Source: an uncultured Pelagibacteraceae bacterium (GTDB taxonomy: Bacteria; Pseudomonadota; Alphaproteobacteria; Pelagibacterales; Pelagibacteraceae). Taken from it: 43,898 nt of DNA. Where the stretch lies: NCBI GenBank assembly GCA_902604695.1, contig CACKZT010000007.1:1-43898 (forward strand). Reading direction: 5' to 3'. Each line of letters begins with the position of its first letter. Within the stretch, counting starts at the first letter, position 1. The notes under the pieces are model-generated. The model did not search any database and had not been told where the DNA came from. It saw only the letters and a list, made by a program, of their open reading frames with translations. Shown in pieces: positions 1 to 10,824 of this stretch. The translations under genes and the position numbers were made by a program.

Positions 1-2740
1 TGGACTTCCAGCAATAATAAGACCTGCTTTTACACTTGGTGGTCTTGGAGGTGGAATAGCAAAAAATAAAAAAGAATTTTTTAAAATAATTAAAAATGGT
101 CTTCATGAGTCACCTGTTAGTCAAGTATTAGTTGAAGAATGCTTGGAGGGGTGGAAAGAATTTGAGATGGAGGTGGTAAGAGACAAAAAAGATAATTGTA
201 TAATTATTTGTTCAATTGAAAATCTTGATCCCATGGGAATTCATACTGGCGACTCAGTCACTATTGCTCCAGCATTAACTCTTACTGATAAAGAATATCA
301 AGTAATGAGGAATGCCTCGATTGCATGCTTAAGAAAGATAGGAGTAGAAACTGGAGGTTCAAATGTTCAGTTCGCCATAAATCCTAAAAATGGAAGGATG
401 GTTATTATAGAAATGAACCCAAGGGTATCTAGATCTTCTGCTTTAGCTTCAAAGGCTACTGGATTTCCAATTGCCAAAGTCGCTGCAAAACTTGCTATAG
501 GATATACTTTAGATGAATTAAAAAATGAGATAACAAAAGTTACTCCTGCCTCATTTGAGCCGACAATTGACTATGTAGTGACTAAAATTCCTAGATTTAC
601 TTTTGAAAAATTCTCAAAATCAAATGCAGTTTTAGGAACATCTATGAAGTCAGTTGGAGAAGCGATGGCAATAGGTAGAAATTTCAAAGAATCTTTACAA
701 AAGGCTTTGGTTTCTCTCGAAACTGGTTTTTCAGGACTAGATCAAATTTTTAATTTAAAAGTTAAACATATTGAAAAAAAACTTAAAAAAAATATACCAA
801 ATAAGATATTGCTTATAGGTGAAGCTTTTAGAAAAAAAATTAACATAAAGAAGATACAGAAACTATCGAAAATTGATCCTTGGTTTTTAAATCAAATAAA
901 AGATATTATAGATAATGAAAATAAGATTAAAAAATATGGATTGCCAAAAACATACAATGAATTTAATTATGTAAAATCAATTGGATTTTCGGATAAGAAA
1001 CTTTCTGAACTAACAAATACCTCAGAAATTATTGTTAGAAAAAAAAGATCAGCTTTAAAAATTTTTCCAGTGTACAAAAAAGTAGACACCTGTGCGTCTG
1101 AATTTAGATCATTTACACCTTACATGTATTCTACTTATCAAAGAAACTTTTCGCTAAGTACTGAATGTGAAGCAGAACCTTCCAACAGAAAAAAAATTAT
1201 TATTCTTGGAGGGGGGCCTAATAGAATTGGTCAAGGTATTGAATTTGATTATTGCTGTTGTCAAGCTAGTTTCTCTTTGAAAAAAGCTGGATTTGAAACA
1301 ATCATGATTAATTGTAATCCTGAGACTGTTTCAACAGATTACGATACTAGTGATAGATTATATTTTGAACCATTAATAGAAGAATTTGTTTTCAATATTA
1401 TTAAAAAAGAGAAAACTAAGGGAAATTTAATAGGTGTCATAGCGCAATTTGGAGGGCAAACTCCAATTAAATTAGCTAAATTTTTATATAAAAATAAACT
1501 TCCAATATTAGGTACACAATACTCTTCTATAGATTTAGCTGAAGATAGAGATAGGTTTAGAAATCTTTTAAACAAGTTAAAATTAAAACAAGCTAAAAGT
1601 GGTGTAGCAAAAACTTTTCCTCAAGCATTAAAAATAGCTGATAAAATAGGTTTACCATTAATGGTCAGACCTTCATATGTCTTAGGTGGAAGAGCAATGG
1701 AAATTGTCCATGAAAAAAAACAGCTTAAAAATTTCGTTCAAGAAGCGTTTAAAGCTGCAGAAAAAAATCCTATTTTAATAGATAAATTTATAGACAACGC
1801 AATGGAAGTAGACGTAGATGCTTTGTCGGATGGAAAACAAGTTTTTGTAGCAGGTATTATGCAACACATTGAAGAAGCTGGTATTCACTCAGGTGACTCT
1901 GCATGTAGTTTGCCTCCTGTCTCTATTAAACCTTTTCTAATAAAAGAGATAGAAAATCAAACAAAAAGATTAGCCTTAGCTCTTAAAGTAAAAGGTTTTA
2001 TGAATGTCCAATTTGCAATTAAAAATGATGAAATTTATGTTATAGAAGTAAATCCTAGAGCAAGTAGAACTGTTCCATTTGTATCTAAAGCAAAAAATCT
2101 TCCCTTAGCCAAAATAGCATCTAGAATAATGGCGGGTGAAAAATTATCTAAGTTTAATTTAAAAAGTAAAACCAAAAAAATGTTTGCCGTAAAAGAAGCT
2201 GTTTTTCCTTTTAATAAATTTCCTAATAGTGATCTTTTGCTTGGACCAGAAATGAAGTCTACTGGAGAAGTCATGGGTTTTGATGAAAACTTCGGGATGG
2301 CCTTTGCTAAAAGTCAAATAGCAGCCTCCAATTCTCTACCTACTAAGGGTTTGGCTTTTATATCTCTTAAAAATAGTCATAAAAATGAAGGGGTGGCCCT
2401 AGCAAAACAATTGTCAAAACTAAATTTTAAACTTTGTGGTACAGGCGGAACTGCGGATTATATAAATAAACATGGAGTAAAGTGTAAAAAAATAAATAAA
2501 GTATTCCAAGGATCCCCTCATATCGTTGATATTTTAAATTCAAAAAAAATAGCTTTAGTTATTAATACTGGAGGGGGTAACAGTGAAAAAGAACTAAAAG
2601 ATGCTATAGCATTAAGAAGAGCAACTTTAGCGAATAAAGTTCCTTACTGTACTAATATGTCTACAGCAAAAGTTTGTATTGAAGGAATAAAATCTCTAAA
2701 AAATAAAGATATTAAAGTGACTTCTTTGCAAGATTTATAA
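1..2740 (+). CDS. carB: Carbamoyl-phosphate synthase large subunit (5' partial)
   Basis: Makes carbamoyl phosphate from bicarbonate, ATP and glutamine-derived ammonia for pyrimidine and arginine synthesis, paired with CarA. The frame is open from base 2, so the start lies outside the window; about 160 N-terminal residues are missing compared with E. coli CarB. Visible in order: the rest of the first ATP-grasp unit ([37 protein letters not shown]), the central oligomerisation region, the second ATP-grasp half starting at [13 protein letters not shown] (about base 1200), a second GIHSGDSA and [12 protein letters not shown], and a C-terminal MGS-like allosteric domain ([10 protein letters not shown], about base 2430). 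The glycine loop at bases 38-55 reads GGLGGG, where CarB usually has GGSGGG or GGTGGG. It ends five bases from the convergent gene downstream. Confidence 0.97.
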   Translation, partial: GLPAIIRPAFTLGGLGGGIAKNKKEFFKIIKNGLHESPVSQVLVEECLEGWKEFEMEVVRDKKDNCIIICSIENLDPMGIHTGDSVTIAPALTLTDKEYQVMRNASIACLRKIGVETGGSNVQFAINPKNGRMVIIEMNPRVSRSSALASKATGFPIAKVAAKLAIGYTLDELKNEITKVTPASFEPTIDYVVTKIPRFTFEKFSKSNAVLGTSMKSVGEAMAIGRNFKESLQKALVSLETGFSGLDQIFNLKVKHIEKKLKKNIPNKILLIGEAFRKKINIKKIQKLSKIDPWFLNQIKDIIDNENKIKKYGLPKTYNEFNYVKSIGFSDKKLSELTNTSEIIVRKKRSALKIFPVYKKVDTCASEFRSFTPYMYSTYQRNFSLSTECEAEPSNRKKIIILGGGPNRIGQGIEFDYCCCQASFSLKKAGFETIMINCNPETVSTDYDTSDRLYFEPLIEEFVFNIIKKEKTKGNLIGVIAQFGGQTPIKLAKFLYKNKLPILGTQYSSIDLAEDRDRFRNLLNKLKLKQAKSGVAKTFPQALKIADKIGLPLMVRPSYVLGGRAMEIVHEKKQLKNFVQEAFKAAEKNPILIDKFIDNAMEVDVDALSDGKQVFVAGIMQHIEEAGIHSGDSACSLPPVSIKPFLIKEIENQTKRLALALKVKGFMNVQFAIKNDEIYVIEVNPRASRTVPFVSKAKNLPLAKIASRIMAGEKLSKFNLKSKTKKMFAVKEAVFPFNKFPNSDLLLGPEMKSTGEVMGFDENFGMAFAKSQIAASNSLPTKGLAFISLKNSHKNEGVALAKQLSKLNFKLCGTGGTADYINKHGVKCKKINKVFQGSPHIVDILNSKKIALVINTGGGNSEKELKDAIALRRATLANKVPYCTNMSTAKVCIEGIKSLKNKDIKVTSLQDL

Positions 2741-2745
2741 AATAA

Positions 2746-3408
2746 TTATTTTACTTTCCAATCAGTCTCGAATGTTACGTAATTGACCTGAATACATCTT
2801 CGTTCTTTTTTTATTTCCTTTTTTTCCATACCATGCCAGGAGTCAGGACCGCTTGTAAAAAAATATCCATAATTATGCTTATAAGGAACTGTTTTAACTT
2901 TAGTTAAATTTTTATCATAAAAATCAGTTCCTAAATTTTCTGACTCACCGTGAACGTTAATAAATATGATTGAGGACATTAACTTTTCTTTGATATCACA
3001 ATGTGGTTTAAGCCAAAAACCTTCTCTATCACAAATAACTTCTAATCTAACAAAAGAATTATTCAAGTCTTTATCGATTAAGTTCCCTATTTTTTTGTAA
3101 ACTTCGGGTGATCTCAATTCTTCAATAAAGTTTGTAAGGTGTGGAAACTGATTTGCATTTTCTTTAGTCACATAACATCTCAATTTTTTTGCTTTCCCTC
3201 CATCTTTTATACCTGAGCGAAAAGCACCATCTCCACCATCAAGCGCTCTAGTTCCATCATAATTTAAGTTTTCTTTTTTTGGATCAGCAATATCAGTATT
3301 ACTAATTTCTTTAATTGCTTCATTAGTTAAAGGTTGGTTGATCTCAAAATGTTTAAAAGGATCATTAAATGATTTAGTTCTTTTATCTAGTGATTTAAAT
3401 AATTCCAT
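2746..3408 (-). CDS. 2OG-Fe(II) oxygenase-like protein
   Basis: A 220-residue protein that looks like a small 2-oxoglutarate/Fe(II)-dependent dioxygenase. A candidate metal triad is visible: H136-x-D138 in the segment WLKPHCDIKEK and a distal H192 in DSWHGMEKK, followed by R203/R204 in RRCIQVNYV, where the 2-oxoglutarate-binding arginine is expected. There is no signal peptide or membrane segment. The N-terminal 60 residues are charged and not recognised. It overlaps the upstream ELM1-like gene by 14 bases, so the two are probably cotranscribed and translationally coupled. The substrate is unknown. I see the motifs directly; the family assignment is inference from them. Confidence 0.7.
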   Translation of the reverse strand: MELFKSLDKRTKSFNDPFKHFEINQPLTNEAIKEISNTDIADPKKENLNYDGTRALDGGDGAFRSGIKDGGKAKKLRCYVTKENANQFPHLTNFIEELRSPEVYKKIGNLIDKDLNNSFVRLEVICDREGFWLKPHCDIKEKLMSSIIFINVHGESENLGTDFYDKNLTKVKTVPYKHNYGYFFTSGPDSWHGMEKKEIKKERRCIQVNYVTFETDWKVK

Positions 3409-4345
3409 TTTTTTTTATCTTTTCTTTTATCAAAGGTGATATTCTATTAACTTCGTCAAGTTTATCATAAGACCATAAATCAATTTTATCTGTCAAATCT
3501 TTTATAATATTTAATTGTTTAAATTGGGAGAAAAATTTTTGAAATCTTAAATTATTTTTTTTTGTATCCATTTGAGCTACATATATTGGCTTTCCAGTAA
3601 TAGCAGCTTCGGAAATCATGGACGTAGAGTCGCAAGTAACGACGATGTAATCTGAAATTGATAATGCCGACAGATAAGCCTTTTTATTAACCTCTTTTAT
3701 AACTGCATGGTCATGACCAAACGAGTTGAAAGCTTTTTTGATGATATTAAGAGGAGTTCTATAAGATGGTATTATTACTAGTTTGAATTTATCTCTCGTG
3801 AAAATGGTTTTTACTTTATTAAATAAAAAATCTATCTCTTTATCTGAAAACGTATAATATTTGTTTGGTCCGCCTAGAATAAAAGTTATTATTTTTTTAT
3901 TTTCTTTATCTATTTGTAAATAATTTTTTTCTTTAAAAATTTCGTTTTCTGAAAGATAGTGAATGGCACCAGTCGTTTTGATTACATTTTCACCTACTAG
4001 ATTATCGTGTTCTGGACATATTATTAAGTCAAATTTATTTATTGGAACTTTTGGATCCTGAATATGAATTGTAAAAATTTTTTCTTTATATTTTTTCTTT
4101 AAGGCTATAGATGGAATTACACTTTTTCTTCCACATGATATAACTATTTTCGAATCAAATACAAATTGCGTTTCAAGTATGTTAATAGAAGTGGGTGTTA
4201 GTAATGGAGGTATGAATTCCCAGAACTTTTTGAGTTTAATTTCCTGATGTTTATAGTTTAAATTCAAAGCTTTTGCTAAACCTTCAACCTGACTTATCAT
4301 ACCATGCATACCTTGCGTTAAAAGGAGTGCTTTTAATTTTGACAT
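3395..4345 (-). CDS. ELM1-like (DUF1022) protein
   Basis: A 316-residue protein resembling the bacterial relatives of plant mitochondrial fission factor ELM1 (DUF1022). Recognisable features are the N-terminal LLTQGMHGMISQVEGLAKAL, the segment VISCGRKSVIPSIALKK (about residues 89-105), the HIQDPKVPINKFDLIICPEHD segment and a C-terminal VVTCDSTSMISEAAITGKPIYV typical of GT-B-like glycosyltransferase folds. Biochemical function in bacteria is not established; the fold suggests sugar or nucleotide-sugar handling at the envelope. It is divergent from trxB with only 24 bases between the two ATG codons, and its 3' end overlaps the oxygenase-like gene. The family call is fairly secure, the role is not. 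Confidence 0.8.
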   Translation of the reverse strand: MSKLKALLLTQGMHGMISQVEGLAKALNLNYKHQEIKLKKFWEFIPPLLTPTSINILETQFVFDSKIVISCGRKSVIPSIALKKKYKEKIFTIHIQDPKVPINKFDLIICPEHDNLVGENVIKTTGAIHYLSENEIFKEKNYLQIDKENKKIITFILGGPNKYYTFSDKEIDFLFNKVKTIFTRDKFKLVIIPSYRTPLNIIKKAFNSFGHDHAVIKEVNKKAYLSALSISDYIVVTCDSTSMISEAAITGKPIYVAQMDTKKNNLRFQKFFSQFKQLNIIKDLTDKIDLWSYDKLDEVNRISPLIKEKIKKNGII

Positions 4346-4369
4346 TTGTTACTATATACCTTCATTAGA

Positions 4370-5317
4370 ATGAATAATAAATCATCTAAACATACAAAAG
4401 TGTTAATTCTTGGATCAGGGCCTGCTGGTTATACTGCCGCAATATATGCTGCTAGAGCTTTATTACAGCCGATATTGGTATTTGGATCTGAACCAGGAGG
4501 TCAGCTTACTACAACAACAGATGTTGAAAATTTTCCTGGATTTTCAAAAGTTATCCAGGGTCCTTGGTTAATGGAAGAGATGAAGGGACAAGCTCAGGCA
4601 GTAGGAACTCAGATGATACAAGATCATATTAAAAAGGTCGATCTAACAAAAAAACCTTTTGCGGCTTACGGAGATAGCGGCCAAGTATATACAGCTGATA
4701 GTATTATTATTTCTACGGGCGCTCAAGCAAGGTGGTTAAATTTAAAATCTGAACAAAAATTTAGAGGATTTGGTGTCTCTGCATGCGCAACATGTGATGG
4801 TTTTTTCTTTAAGGAAAAAGAAGTTGCTGTAGTCGGAGGTGGAAATGCAGCAGTTGAGGAGGCAATGTTTTTAACTAAATTTGCTTCTAAGGTTCATCTT
4901 ATACATAGAAGAAACGAATTAAGAGCAGAAAAATTGTTACAAGAAAAACTAAAAGCTAACAAAAAAATTAATATAATTTGGGACAGTGTTGTGGAAGAAG
5001 TTCTAGGAACTTCTGAACCAAAAGGAGTGAATGGAATTAAAATAAAAAATGTTAAAACTAATAATCTCACCGATTTTAAAGTTGATGGTTTGTTTGTAGC
5101 AATAGGTCATGACCCCGCTACAGCTTTATTTAAAGATCAATTAAAGATGGATAAAGAGGGTTATTTAATTACAAAGCCAGACTCTACAGTAACAAATATA
5201 CCAGGTGTATTTGCTGCAGGAGATGTTAAGGATAAAATTTTCAGGCAAGCTGTAACTGCTGCTGGTATGGGCTGTATGGCTGCTCTTGAAGCAGAAAAAC
5301 ATTTATCAAGTAAATAG
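4370..5317 (+). CDS. trxB: Thioredoxin reductase
   Basis: NADPH-dependent flavoenzyme that reduces thioredoxin in the cytoplasm. The 315-residue protein has the FAD-binding GSGPAG (residues 15-20), the GGQLTTTTDVENFPGF segment, the redox-active CATC pair at 139-142 in SACATCDGFFFKEK, the NADPH-binding GGGNAAVEEA, and the C-terminal FAD motif FAAGDVKDKIFRQAVTAAG. I place the start at the ATG at 4370, which gives the usual N-terminus; an upstream in-frame TTG at 4346 would add eight residues but abuts the start of the divergent ELM1-like gene. The length is normal for the family. Confidence 0.97.
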   Translation: MNNKSSKHTKVLILGSGPAGYTAAIYAARALLQPILVFGSEPGGQLTTTTDVENFPGFSKVIQGPWLMEEMKGQAQAVGTQMIQDHIKKVDLTKKPFAAYGDSGQVYTADSIIISTGAQARWLNLKSEQKFRGFGVSACATCDGFFFKEKEVAVVGGGNAAVEEAMFLTKFASKVHLIHRRNELRAEKLLQEKLKANKKINIIWDSVVEEVLGTSEPKGVNGIKIKNVKTNNLTDFKVDGLFVAIGHDPATALFKDQLKMDKEGYLITKPDSTVTNIPGVFAAGDVKDKIFRQAVTAAGMGCMAALEAEKHLSSK

Positions 5318-5319
5318 CA

Positions 5320-6267
5320 GTGAAAAATAATCTTCATGTATTTTTAGGATCTACAGTTGCTGATGCTGCTGCAAGACCCTTACATTGGGTATATAATCAA
5401 AAAAAATTACTCACCCTCATTAGAGGTAAAAAAGATTTTACCTTTTTAAAAAAAAATCAAAGTCCTTTTTATAATATTAAAACTGGAAGAGTTTCAGGTT
5501 ATAATGATATTGGTCAAGTTATGTTTCAAACACTAACTGAAGGACACTTAAACATACAAAAAAGATTTAAAAAAAATATTATTAAAAGATTTGGTCCAGG
5601 AAGTGTATATTGGAAAAACTTAAATTTAAGAGCCAAATACAGAAAAGTTAAGGATTGGCGAGGAATAGTTAAAGGCCCTTGGATACACCAAAATATCATT
5701 GAAACTGTAAAAAATATTAAGGCTAAAAAAAATTTGACTGGTGGAAAAAAAGTAAATGAATCTGATGGTTATTGCGCAGCCCTTCCCTATTTTTTATATG
5801 GCTATAACTTTAATAGTTTAAAAAAAATTATCACAACTGTAACAGTTTCAAAAATAAGTCTTAAATATGCTTTAGCTAAATTTCATTTAATAGATTTAGC
5901 TCTTAAAGGATCAGTAAATCCTATAAAAGATTTTACTTTTAAATATAAAAAAAATTCCTATTTTGGAAGTGTTGTTAAGGGCATTGAAAAGGTAAAAAAA
6001 CTAAAAGATAAACCTCATTCATTAGTAGTTAAGAAACTTGGGATGGCTTGTAGTTACCCTGGAACTTTTGAAAGCTCTATTCACTCAATCATTAAATCTA
6101 CAAATTATAAAAGTGCGGTTTTAACAACAATAAAAGCAGGCGGTTGCAACTGTTCTAGAGTAAATTTTATTGGAGCATATTTTGCTGCTTTAAAAGGATT
6201 TAATACAATTCCAAAAATTTGGATAAAAAAAACATTAGCTGCTAAGAAAATTTTAAATCAAAAATAG
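5320..6267 (+). CDS. Crystallin J1 / ADP-ribosylglycohydrolase-like protein
   Basis: A 315-residue member of the ADP-ribosylation/crystallin J1 superfamily, judged by its N-terminus (GSTVADAAARPLHWVY, residues 10-25) and its C-terminal segment near 274-288. Canonical ADP-ribosylglycohydrolases bind metal through Asp residues in DDT-like and DTD motifs. Here the C-terminal motif reads GGCNCSR (274-280) and the motif at about residue 66 reads YNDIGQ, so the metal site seems rebuilt or lost. Translation probably starts at GTG 5320, two bases after the trxB stop, so it likely forms an operon with trxB. A redox link is only suggested by this neighbour. The substrate is unknown. Confidence 0.7.
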   Translation: MKNNLHVFLGSTVADAAARPLHWVYNQKKLLTLIRGKKDFTFLKKNQSPFYNIKTGRVSGYNDIGQVMFQTLTEGHLNIQKRFKKNIIKRFGPGSVYWKNLNLRAKYRKVKDWRGIVKGPWIHQNIIETVKNIKAKKNLTGGKKVNESDGYCAALPYFLYGYNFNSLKKIITTVTVSKISLKYALAKFHLIDLALKGSVNPIKDFTFKYKKNSYFGSVVKGIEKVKKLKDKPHSLVVKKLGMACSYPGTFESSIHSIIKSTNYKSAVLTTIKAGGCNCSRVNFIGAYFAALKGFNTIPKIWIKKTLAAKKILNQK

Positions 6268-6295
6268 TAATTTAATTTTTCTAATAAGACTTTGA

Positions 6296-7501
<1,206 letters not shown>

Positions 7502-7502
7502 T

Positions 7503-7508
7503 TATAAT
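7503..7508 (+). promoter_or_regulatory. Predicted -10 element for uvrB
   Basis: An exact consensus TATAAT lies in the 40-base gap between the divergent aminotransferase gene and uvrB, 27 bases before the uvrB ATG. A weak -35 (TTGGAA at 7479-7484, spacer 18) lies inside the aminotransferase coding region. I see no alphaproteobacterial LexA box (GTTC-N7-GTTC) here. AT richness makes chance matches common. Confidence 0.4.
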
Positions 7509-7535
7509 GTTTTTTTAAATTATTAATATCATAGA

Positions 7536-9704
7536 ATGCAAAATACGTATCAAGAAAAAATACTAGATATAGAGACTACTAACAGCTCAATTAAAAAGAA
7601 GTTAGAAGGTGGCATAAAATTTAAAATAAAAAGCGATTTTCAACCAGCTGGTGATCAACCCCAAGCTATTAAATCTTTAACTCAAAATATTAAAAATAAA
7701 AAAAATGAGCAAGTTTTACTGGGTGTAACAGGATCCGGGAAAACGTTCACCATGGCAAAAGTTATTGAAGCCACTAATAGGCCTGCCTTAGTTTTAGCTC
7801 CGAATAAAACTTTAGCTGCTCAGCTTTATGGGGAATTTAAAAATTTTTTTCCAGAAAATGCAGTTGAATACTTTGTTTCCTACTATGACTACTATACTCC
7901 AGAAGCGTATGTTCCTAGATCTGATACTTACATAGAAAAAGAAGCTTCTATAAATGAACAAATCGATAGAATGAGACATTCGGCTACACGTTCTTTGCTA
8001 GAAAGAGATGACGTAATTATCGTTGCTAGTGTTTCGTGTATTTACGGCCTTGGTTCAGTAGAGGCCTACAGTAAAATGACTATTACCTTAAAAAAAAATA
8101 ATGATTATGAAAGAGATCAATTAATAAGAACTTTTATTACACTCCAATATAAGAGAAATGATCAAAACTTTTTTAGGGGAACTTTTAGAGTAAGAGGTGA
8201 AAATTTGGAGATTTTTCCATCGCACTTAGAAGATAGAGCTTGGAGATTAAGTTTTAACTTTAATAAGCTAGAAAAAATTGAAGAATTTGATCCTTTAACT
8301 GGTGATAATACTAATGATTATTCAATAATAAAGATCTATGCAAATAGCCACTATATAACTCCAAAACCAACAATGGAACAAGCAATAAGACAAATTAAAT
8401 CAGAATTAGCAGAAACATTAAAAAAACATCGTGCAAATAATAAATTATTAGAAGAACAAAGATTAAGAGAGAGAACAAAGTTTGATTTGGAAATGATTGA
8501 AGCGACAGGAACGTGTGCGGGCATTGAAAACTATTCTAGATTTTTGTCTGGAAGGAAGGCGGGAGAACCTCCTCCCACATTATTTGAGTATTTTCCTGAT
8601 AATACAATTATATTTGTTGATGAAAGTCACGTTACCGTTCCACAACTTAATGGAATGTACAAAGGAGATAGAACTAGAAAAAGTACTTTGGCAGAGTACG
8701 GTTTTAGACTTCCGTCTTGTATGGATAATAGACCTCTAAAATTCGAAGAATGGGATATGATGAGAACTCAAACTGTTTTTGTGTCAGCTACACCAGGACC
8801 ATGGGAATTAAAACAAACTAAAAATAAATATATTGATCAAATTATAAGGCCAACAGGTTTAATTGATCCGCCTGTCGAGATAAAGCCAGCGAAAACACAA
8901 GTGGATGATTTAATGCATGAAGCTGCTAGTGTAATTGAAAAAGGTTATAGAGTTTTAGCGACGACGTTAACAAAAAAAATGGCTGAAGATCTTACAGAGT
9001 ATCTTCACGAAAATGGTCTTAAAGTAAGATATATGCACTCAGACATTGACACTTTAGAAAGAATAGAAATTATAAGAGATTTAAGATTAGGTGTGTTTGA
9101 TATTTTAGTAGGGATAAATCTTTTACGAGAGGGATTAGATATTCCAGAATGTGGTTTGGTTGGAATTCTTGACGCTGACAAAGAAGGGTTTTTAAGATCT
9201 GAAACATCCCTGATTCAAACTATTGGTAGAGCAGCAAGAAATGTAGATGGTAAGGTTATTCTCTATGCTGATAAAGTTACTAAAAGTATAGATAAAGCAA
9301 TTAAAGAAACAGATCGAAGAAGGTCAAAACAATTAGAGTATAATAAAAAAAACAAAATAACTGCAGCTTCAATAAAAAAAGAAATAGGAGACATCTTAGA
9401 GTCTGTTTATGAAAAAGATTACGTAAATATAAAAGAGTCGAATATTGGTGGAAATCTTAAAAAACATCTCAAAGGATTAAATAAAAAAATGAAAGAGTCT
9501 GCAGCAAATTTGGAGTTTGAAGAAGCGGCAAAAATAAGAGATGAAATAAGAAAATTAGAAGCTAGTGAATTAGAAATAACTTTAAATCCAAAAATAAGCC
9601 AATACAAACTTAAAGATAAAGTATATCCTAAAGGAAGATCAACTATGGGGATGCCAGGAACAAAATCAAAAAAACCAACAAAAAAATGGAAACCAAAAAA
9701 ATAA
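7536..9704 (+). CDS. uvrB: Excinuclease ABC subunit B
   Basis: DNA damage recognition helicase of nucleotide excision repair, acting with UvrA and UvrC. The 722-residue protein has Walker A GVTGSGKT (63-70), the beta-hairpin region around [20 protein letters not shown], the DESH box ([19 protein letters not shown]), helicase motifs [16 protein letters not shown] and QTIGRAARN, and a C-terminal UVR domain ([23 protein letters not shown]) that contacts UvrC. The tail is very basic ([13 protein letters not shown]). It heads a run with an SDR gene, folB, uvrC and pgsA, and its end overlaps the SDR gene by 19 bases. Confidence 0.98.
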   Translation: MQNTYQEKILDIETTNSSIKKKLEGGIKFKIKSDFQPAGDQPQAIKSLTQNIKNKKNEQVLLGVTGSGKTFTMAKVIEATNRPALVLAPNKTLAAQLYGEFKNFFPENAVEYFVSYYDYYTPEAYVPRSDTYIEKEASINEQIDRMRHSATRSLLERDDVIIVASVSCIYGLGSVEAYSKMTITLKKNNDYERDQLIRTFITLQYKRNDQNFFRGTFRVRGENLEIFPSHLEDRAWRLSFNFNKLEKIEEFDPLTGDNTNDYSIIKIYANSHYITPKPTMEQAIRQIKSELAETLKKHRANNKLLEEQRLRERTKFDLEMIEATGTCAGIENYSRFLSGRKAGEPPPTLFEYFPDNTIIFVDESHVTVPQLNGMYKGDRTRKSTLAEYGFRLPSCMDNRPLKFEEWDMMRTQTVFVSATPGPWELKQTKNKYIDQIIRPTGLIDPPVEIKPAKTQVDDLMHEAASVIEKGYRVLATTLTKKMAEDLTEYLHENGLKVRYMHSDIDTLERIEIIRDLRLGVFDILVGINLLREGLDIPECGLVGILDADKEGFLRSETSLIQTIGRAARNVDGKVILYADKVTKSIDKAIKETDRRRSKQLEYNKKNKITAASIKKEIGDILESVYEKDYVNIKESNIGGNLKKHLKGLNKKMKESAANLEFEEAAKIRDEIRKLEASELEITLNPKISQYKLKDKVYPKGRSTMGMPGTKSKKPTKKWKPKK

Positions 9705-10441
9705 TCATTACAGGTGGAGCAAATCGAATCGGTAGATCTATAGCTCTGGAGTTAGCAAATTATGACACTCAAATTGTTATTCATTATTCAAAATCATTTG
9801 CTGCGGCAAAAAAACTTAAGATAGAATTAGAAAACTTAGGTTCAATTGTTCATCTATTAAAAGCAGACTTAAATAATTTTAAACAGACTCAAGAGATAAT
9901 TCCTTACGCATATAAAAAGATGAAAGGTTTAAATTGTCTGGTAAATAATGCATCTATTTTTGAAAATGATAATTTGATCGATTTTTCAGATAAAAGTTTT
10001 TTAAAACATATGAATGTTAATCTTAAAGCTCCTTCAATTTTAATTAGAAATTTTGCAAAAAAGTATAGTGGTAAAGATGGAAACATTATCAACATTATTG
10101 ATCAAAGAGTTGAAAAATTAACTCCCTTCTTTTTTTCTTATACTCTAAGTAAGTCTGGTTTGGCAACTTTAACTAAAACTTCTGCTATGAAACTTGCTCC
10201 AAATATAAGAGTAAATGCGGTATCTCCTGGACCAACACTGAAAAATAAACGCCAATCAGAAAAACATTTTAAAAAACAATGGAAATCAACGATACTTCAA
10301 AAAAAAGTAGATACAAAAAACGTTAGTTCTGCAGTTAAGTTTTTGATAAATAATAATAATATAACCGGCCAAATAATAAATGTAGATAGTGGTCAACGTT
10401 TAGCCTGGAAAACACCAGATATAATTAATGCAAAAGAATGA
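9686..10441 (+). CDS. SDR reductase, pteridine-reductase/FolM-like
   Basis: Short-chain dehydrogenase of 251 residues. The cofactor motif is [12 protein letters not shown] (9-20), then NNAS (87-90) and the catalytic Y152-xxx-K156 in [10 protein letters not shown]. The usual catalytic serine is replaced by D139 (in NIIDQRVE), 13 residues before the tyrosine. That Asp/Tyr/Lys arrangement and spacing is known from pteridine reductase PTR1 and FolM-type dihydromonapterin reductases. The next gene is folB, overlapping by four bases, which supports a pterin or folate role. I infer dihydropteridine/dihydromonapterin or dihydrofolate reduction; a general SDR remains possible. The 5' end overlaps uvrB by 19 bases. 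Confidence 0.75.
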   Translation: METKKIIITGGANRIGRSIALELANYDTQIVIHYSKSFAAAKKLKIELENLGSIVHLLKADLNNFKQTQEIIPYAYKKMKGLNCLVNNASIFENDNLIDFSDKSFLKHMNVNLKAPSILIRNFAKKYSGKDGNIINIIDQRVEKLTPFFFSYTLSKSGLATLTKTSAMKLAPNIRVNAVSPGPTLKNKRQSEKHFKKQWKSTILQKKVDTKNVSSAVKFLINNNNITGQIINVDSGQRLAWKTPDIINAKE

Positions 10442-10824
10442 AAATTTTAAAGTTTAAAAATAACCAAAAATTTAAATATAATAAAAAAATAATTATTAAA
10501 GATTTAATTTTACTATTATCAGTTGGAATTCATCAATTTGAAAAATTAAAAAAACAAAAAGTAAAATTTAACGTTGAAATTACTACTGATCCAAATTTAA
10601 AACCAAATATAAGATCAATAGTTAATTATGAAAGTATTATAACTGATATAAAAAAATTGACTAAAAAAACACACTTCGAACTACTTGAAAGCTTGTCAGA
10701 ATCAATTTTTGATGAAATCTTTAAAAATAAAAAAGTAAAAAAAATTAAGTTAAAAATTGAAAAATTAGATATTATTAAAGAAACAAAATCAGTTGGTATA
10801 GAAGTTGTAAAAAAAAAAATATAA
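10438..10824 (+). CDS. folB: Dihydroneopterin aldolase
   Basis: Folate pathway enzyme that converts 7,8-dihydroneopterin to 6-hydroxymethyl-dihydropterin and glycolaldehyde. The 128-residue protein shows the FolB pattern: [19 protein letters not shown] near the N-terminus, [27 protein letters not shown], and a C-terminal [10 protein letters not shown]...SVGIEVVKK, in which the lysine near residue 110 probably corresponds to the catalytic Lys. It is exceptionally lysine- and isoleucine-rich. It overlaps the SDR gene in an ATGA junction and its stop shares a base with the uvrC start (TAATG), so translation is probably coupled. Confidence 0.85.
   Translation: MKILKFKNNQKFKYNKKIIIKDLILLLSVGIHQFEKLKKQKVKFNVEITTDPNLKPNIRSIVNYESIITDIKKLTKKTHFELLESLSESIFDEIFKNKKVKKIKLKIEKLDIIKETKSVGIEVVKKKI

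Noticed and set aside
2739-2752. A 14-bp perfect palindrome of A and T at the carB end, as a possible two-way terminator.
   Set aside because: It has no G-C pairs and no separate U tract, and such palindromes are expected often in this base composition.
4339-4344. An exact TTGACA before trxB.
   Set aside because: No -10 element lies at 16-18 bases; TATATA at 4353 is only eight bases away, so it cannot be called a promoter.
8497-8739. An 80-codon plus-strand frame inside uvrB.
   Set aside because: It is an out-of-frame reading of the conserved UvrB DESH region.
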